From: Flavobacterium tructae
GTDB lineage: Bacteria > Bacteroidota > Bacteroidia > Flavobacteriales > Flavobacteriaceae
DNA length: 64,000 bases
Reading direction: 5' to 3'
Assembly: GCF_002217475.1 (NCBI RefSeq)
Contig: NZ_MUHH01000032.1
Location: forward strand, 1 to 64,000
The position numbers and the translations under genes are program-made. The notes beneath the pieces were generated by a model. It saw nothing but the letters and a program-made list of their open reading frames with translations. It did not search any database and was not told the DNA's origin. Shown piece by piece: positions 62,889 to 64,000 of this stretch (position 1 is its first letter; every line of letters starts with the position of its first letter).

Positions 62889-63830
62889 CTATAGTAATTT
62901 TATTGGTATATAGATATCGATAATATGAAGATTTTCAGGATGCAATTTAGGATCATTTAAATGACTCAAAAAGAAATTTCTATTATCGGGCTGATAACCA
63001 TTTTCTTCAAACCAAACTTCGTATATGTAATTCCAGGTTTTAAAACACTCTGACATTGGTCCTTCTTTATGGAAAATGGCATACAACCCTCCACTAATTA
63101 TGGTATTACCCACTATCCCCTCTCCTACTATTTTCTCAGGAACAGACAAACAAACATCAGCCTGAAGCATTCCTGATAAATTAGCGTTACTTCTGTAAAC
63201 AGTTAATGCTTTGGTTTCAGGAAAATTCACTAAATTTCTTGGAGTAGCCCAGCTAAAAAGCTTTTTAAACATCTCTTCAAATGTTTCACTATCATGACTG
63301 TGAATATTGAGATTTCTGATGTATATAACATTAAATGCCTCAAGATTTTTAACTTCAAAATCAAGTTTCTTAATTTCACTCATTTCAATATTTTTTAAAT
63401 TATTTAATTTGAGTGCAAGGTAGTTTTCGATTTCAGATTGCATTTTTCCAATATTGCTATCTATTATGCGAATATTGCTATTTTTATACTGTACCCGCCA
63501 TTCGCTTGGTGTCATCTGTCTGATTTCACGAAAACTCCTTGAAAAAGAGGAAACATTCAAAAAACCACAATCATTGGCTATTTCACTAATTGTCTTTGAC
63601 GGATTATTCATCAGGAAAAACAGAGCCCTCTCTATCTTTGCATTTTTAATAAATTCATTGATTGTTTTTCCTGTAACAGACTTAAAAATTCTATGAAAAT
63701 GAAACTTTGAAAAGCTGGAAAGAGCTGCCAATTTTTCTAAAGAAAGCTCTTCATGAAGATTTTCCTTAATGTAATCTATACTCTTATTGATTCTAAAATA
63801 ATATTCTTTAATAGACTCTTCCTTTGTCAT
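62889..63830 (-). CDS. AraC-family regulator with GyrI-like effector domain
   Basis: 313 residues. The N-terminal ~110 residues contain two helix-turn-helix motifs (ENLHEELSLEKLAALSSFSKFHFHRIFKSVTGKTINEFI and SKTISEIANDCGFLNVSSFSRSFREIRQMTPSEWR). The C-terminal half (about 155-313, LDFEVKNLEAFNVIYIRNLN...GGLYAIFHKEGPMSECFKTWNYIYEVWFEENGYQPDN) is a GyrI-like/SOUL-type ligand-binding domain, the layout of Rob and related multidrug or stress sensors. A minus-strand TAACTTTG at 63890-63897 may be its -7 box. Confidence 0.92.
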   Translation of the reverse strand: MTKEESIKEYYFRINKSIDYIKENLHEELSLEKLAALSSFSKFHFHRIFKSVTGKTINEFIKNAKIERALFFLMNNPSKTISEIANDCGFLNVSSFSRSFREIRQMTPSEWRVQYKNSNIRIIDSNIGKMQSEIENYLALKLNNLKNIEMSEIKKLDFEVKNLEAFNVIYIRNLNIHSHDSETFEEMFKKLFSWATPRNLVNFPETKALTVYRSNANLSGMLQADVCLSVPEKIVGEGIVGNTIISGGLYAIFHKEGPMSECFKTWNYIYEVWFEENGYQPDNRNFFLSHLNDPKLHPENLHIIDIYIPIKLL

Positions 63831-63977
63831 GCTTTTAAGCTATAGTATAAACGTTAAATATCATTTACAAATGCAAACTAATATTAATACAAAGTTATGG
63901 ATGTATTAGACATTTTTTTATTCTTTTAAAGTCCTTTTCTGAAGCAAAATTATTAATACATTTATCCAACAATAAAG

Positions 63978-64000
63978 ATGAAAAAATGGGTGACAGAATA
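63978..64000 (+). CDS. Start of a truncated gene at the window edge
   Basis: ATG followed by codons for MKKWVTE and then the end of the window. It diverges from the AraC-type regulator, a common target arrangement. Too short to identify. Confidence 0.3.

Overview
The window comes from a low-GC Bacteroidota chromosome, almost certainly a Flavobacterium close to F. johnsoniae. The evidence is the gldK-gldL-gldM-gldN-gldO gliding and type IX secretion cluster, SusC/SusD outer-membrane proteins, promoters of the Bacteroidota type (TTG, 19-21 nt, TAnnTTTG) and many AT-rich genes without Shine-Dalgarno sites. I saw no rRNA, tRNA, CRISPR array, prophage or classical insertion sequence.

Layout. (1) 1-4.7 kb: a secreted exopolyphosphatase/actin-fold protein, a possible nucleotidyltransferase-HEPN protein diverging from an S24-type repressor that lacks its catalytic dyad, and a DUF4494 protein. 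(2) 4.8-25.6 kb: a glycan utilisation locus, almost all on the minus strand. It holds susC, susD, a GH2 beta-mannosidase, two GH92 alpha-mannosidases, a GH125 alpha-1,6-mannosidase, a ROK sugar kinase and a glycosylasparaginase. Upstream lie a LacI regulator, mannose-6-phosphate isomerase and a GH97 enzyme. Together these fit dismantling of high-mannose N-glycans down to GlcNAc-Asn, with mannose fed to fructose-6-phosphate. Three copies of one palindromic operator (before susC, lacI and the GH97 gene) tie the locus to its LacI regulator. (3) 25.7-36.2 kb: mixed housekeeping genes (LRR protein, DUF1761, a FemAB/GNAT-like protein, a divergent lipid kinase / App1 phosphatase pair, ABC-F ATPase, TerC, DUF983, FAD oxidoreductase). 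(4) 36.3-46.2 kb: gldKLMN plus the tandem paralogue gldO, preceded by topA and a degenerate arginase-fold gene. (5) 46.5-54.9 kb: miaB, a sigma-54 activator, lptE, a TPR protein, secG, groES and groEL. (6) 55-64 kb: a nucleotide pyrophosphatase-like enzyme, a SulP transporter, TMEM143-like, Mpo1-like and AraC-family genes and small unknowns.

The most unusual feature is in region 5. Two small genes sit inside repeat-bounded cassettes in an otherwise ordinary gene series. A GxxExxY PD-(D/E)XK nuclease-like gene lies between inverted copies of a CCACAGATTA repeat, in front of the sigma-54 activator. A 23S-IVS/Avd-like four-helix-bundle gene lies between 50-bp direct repeats and splits groES from groEL. 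Related palindromic repeats occupy many other intergenic gaps. A second candidate is an orphan promoter-terminator pair at 59.8-59.96 kb that would make a small RNA of about 120 nt.

Gene identities come from reading motifs by eye; no database search was run. Starts were shortened where an internal ATG begins a signal peptide or conserved N-terminus.
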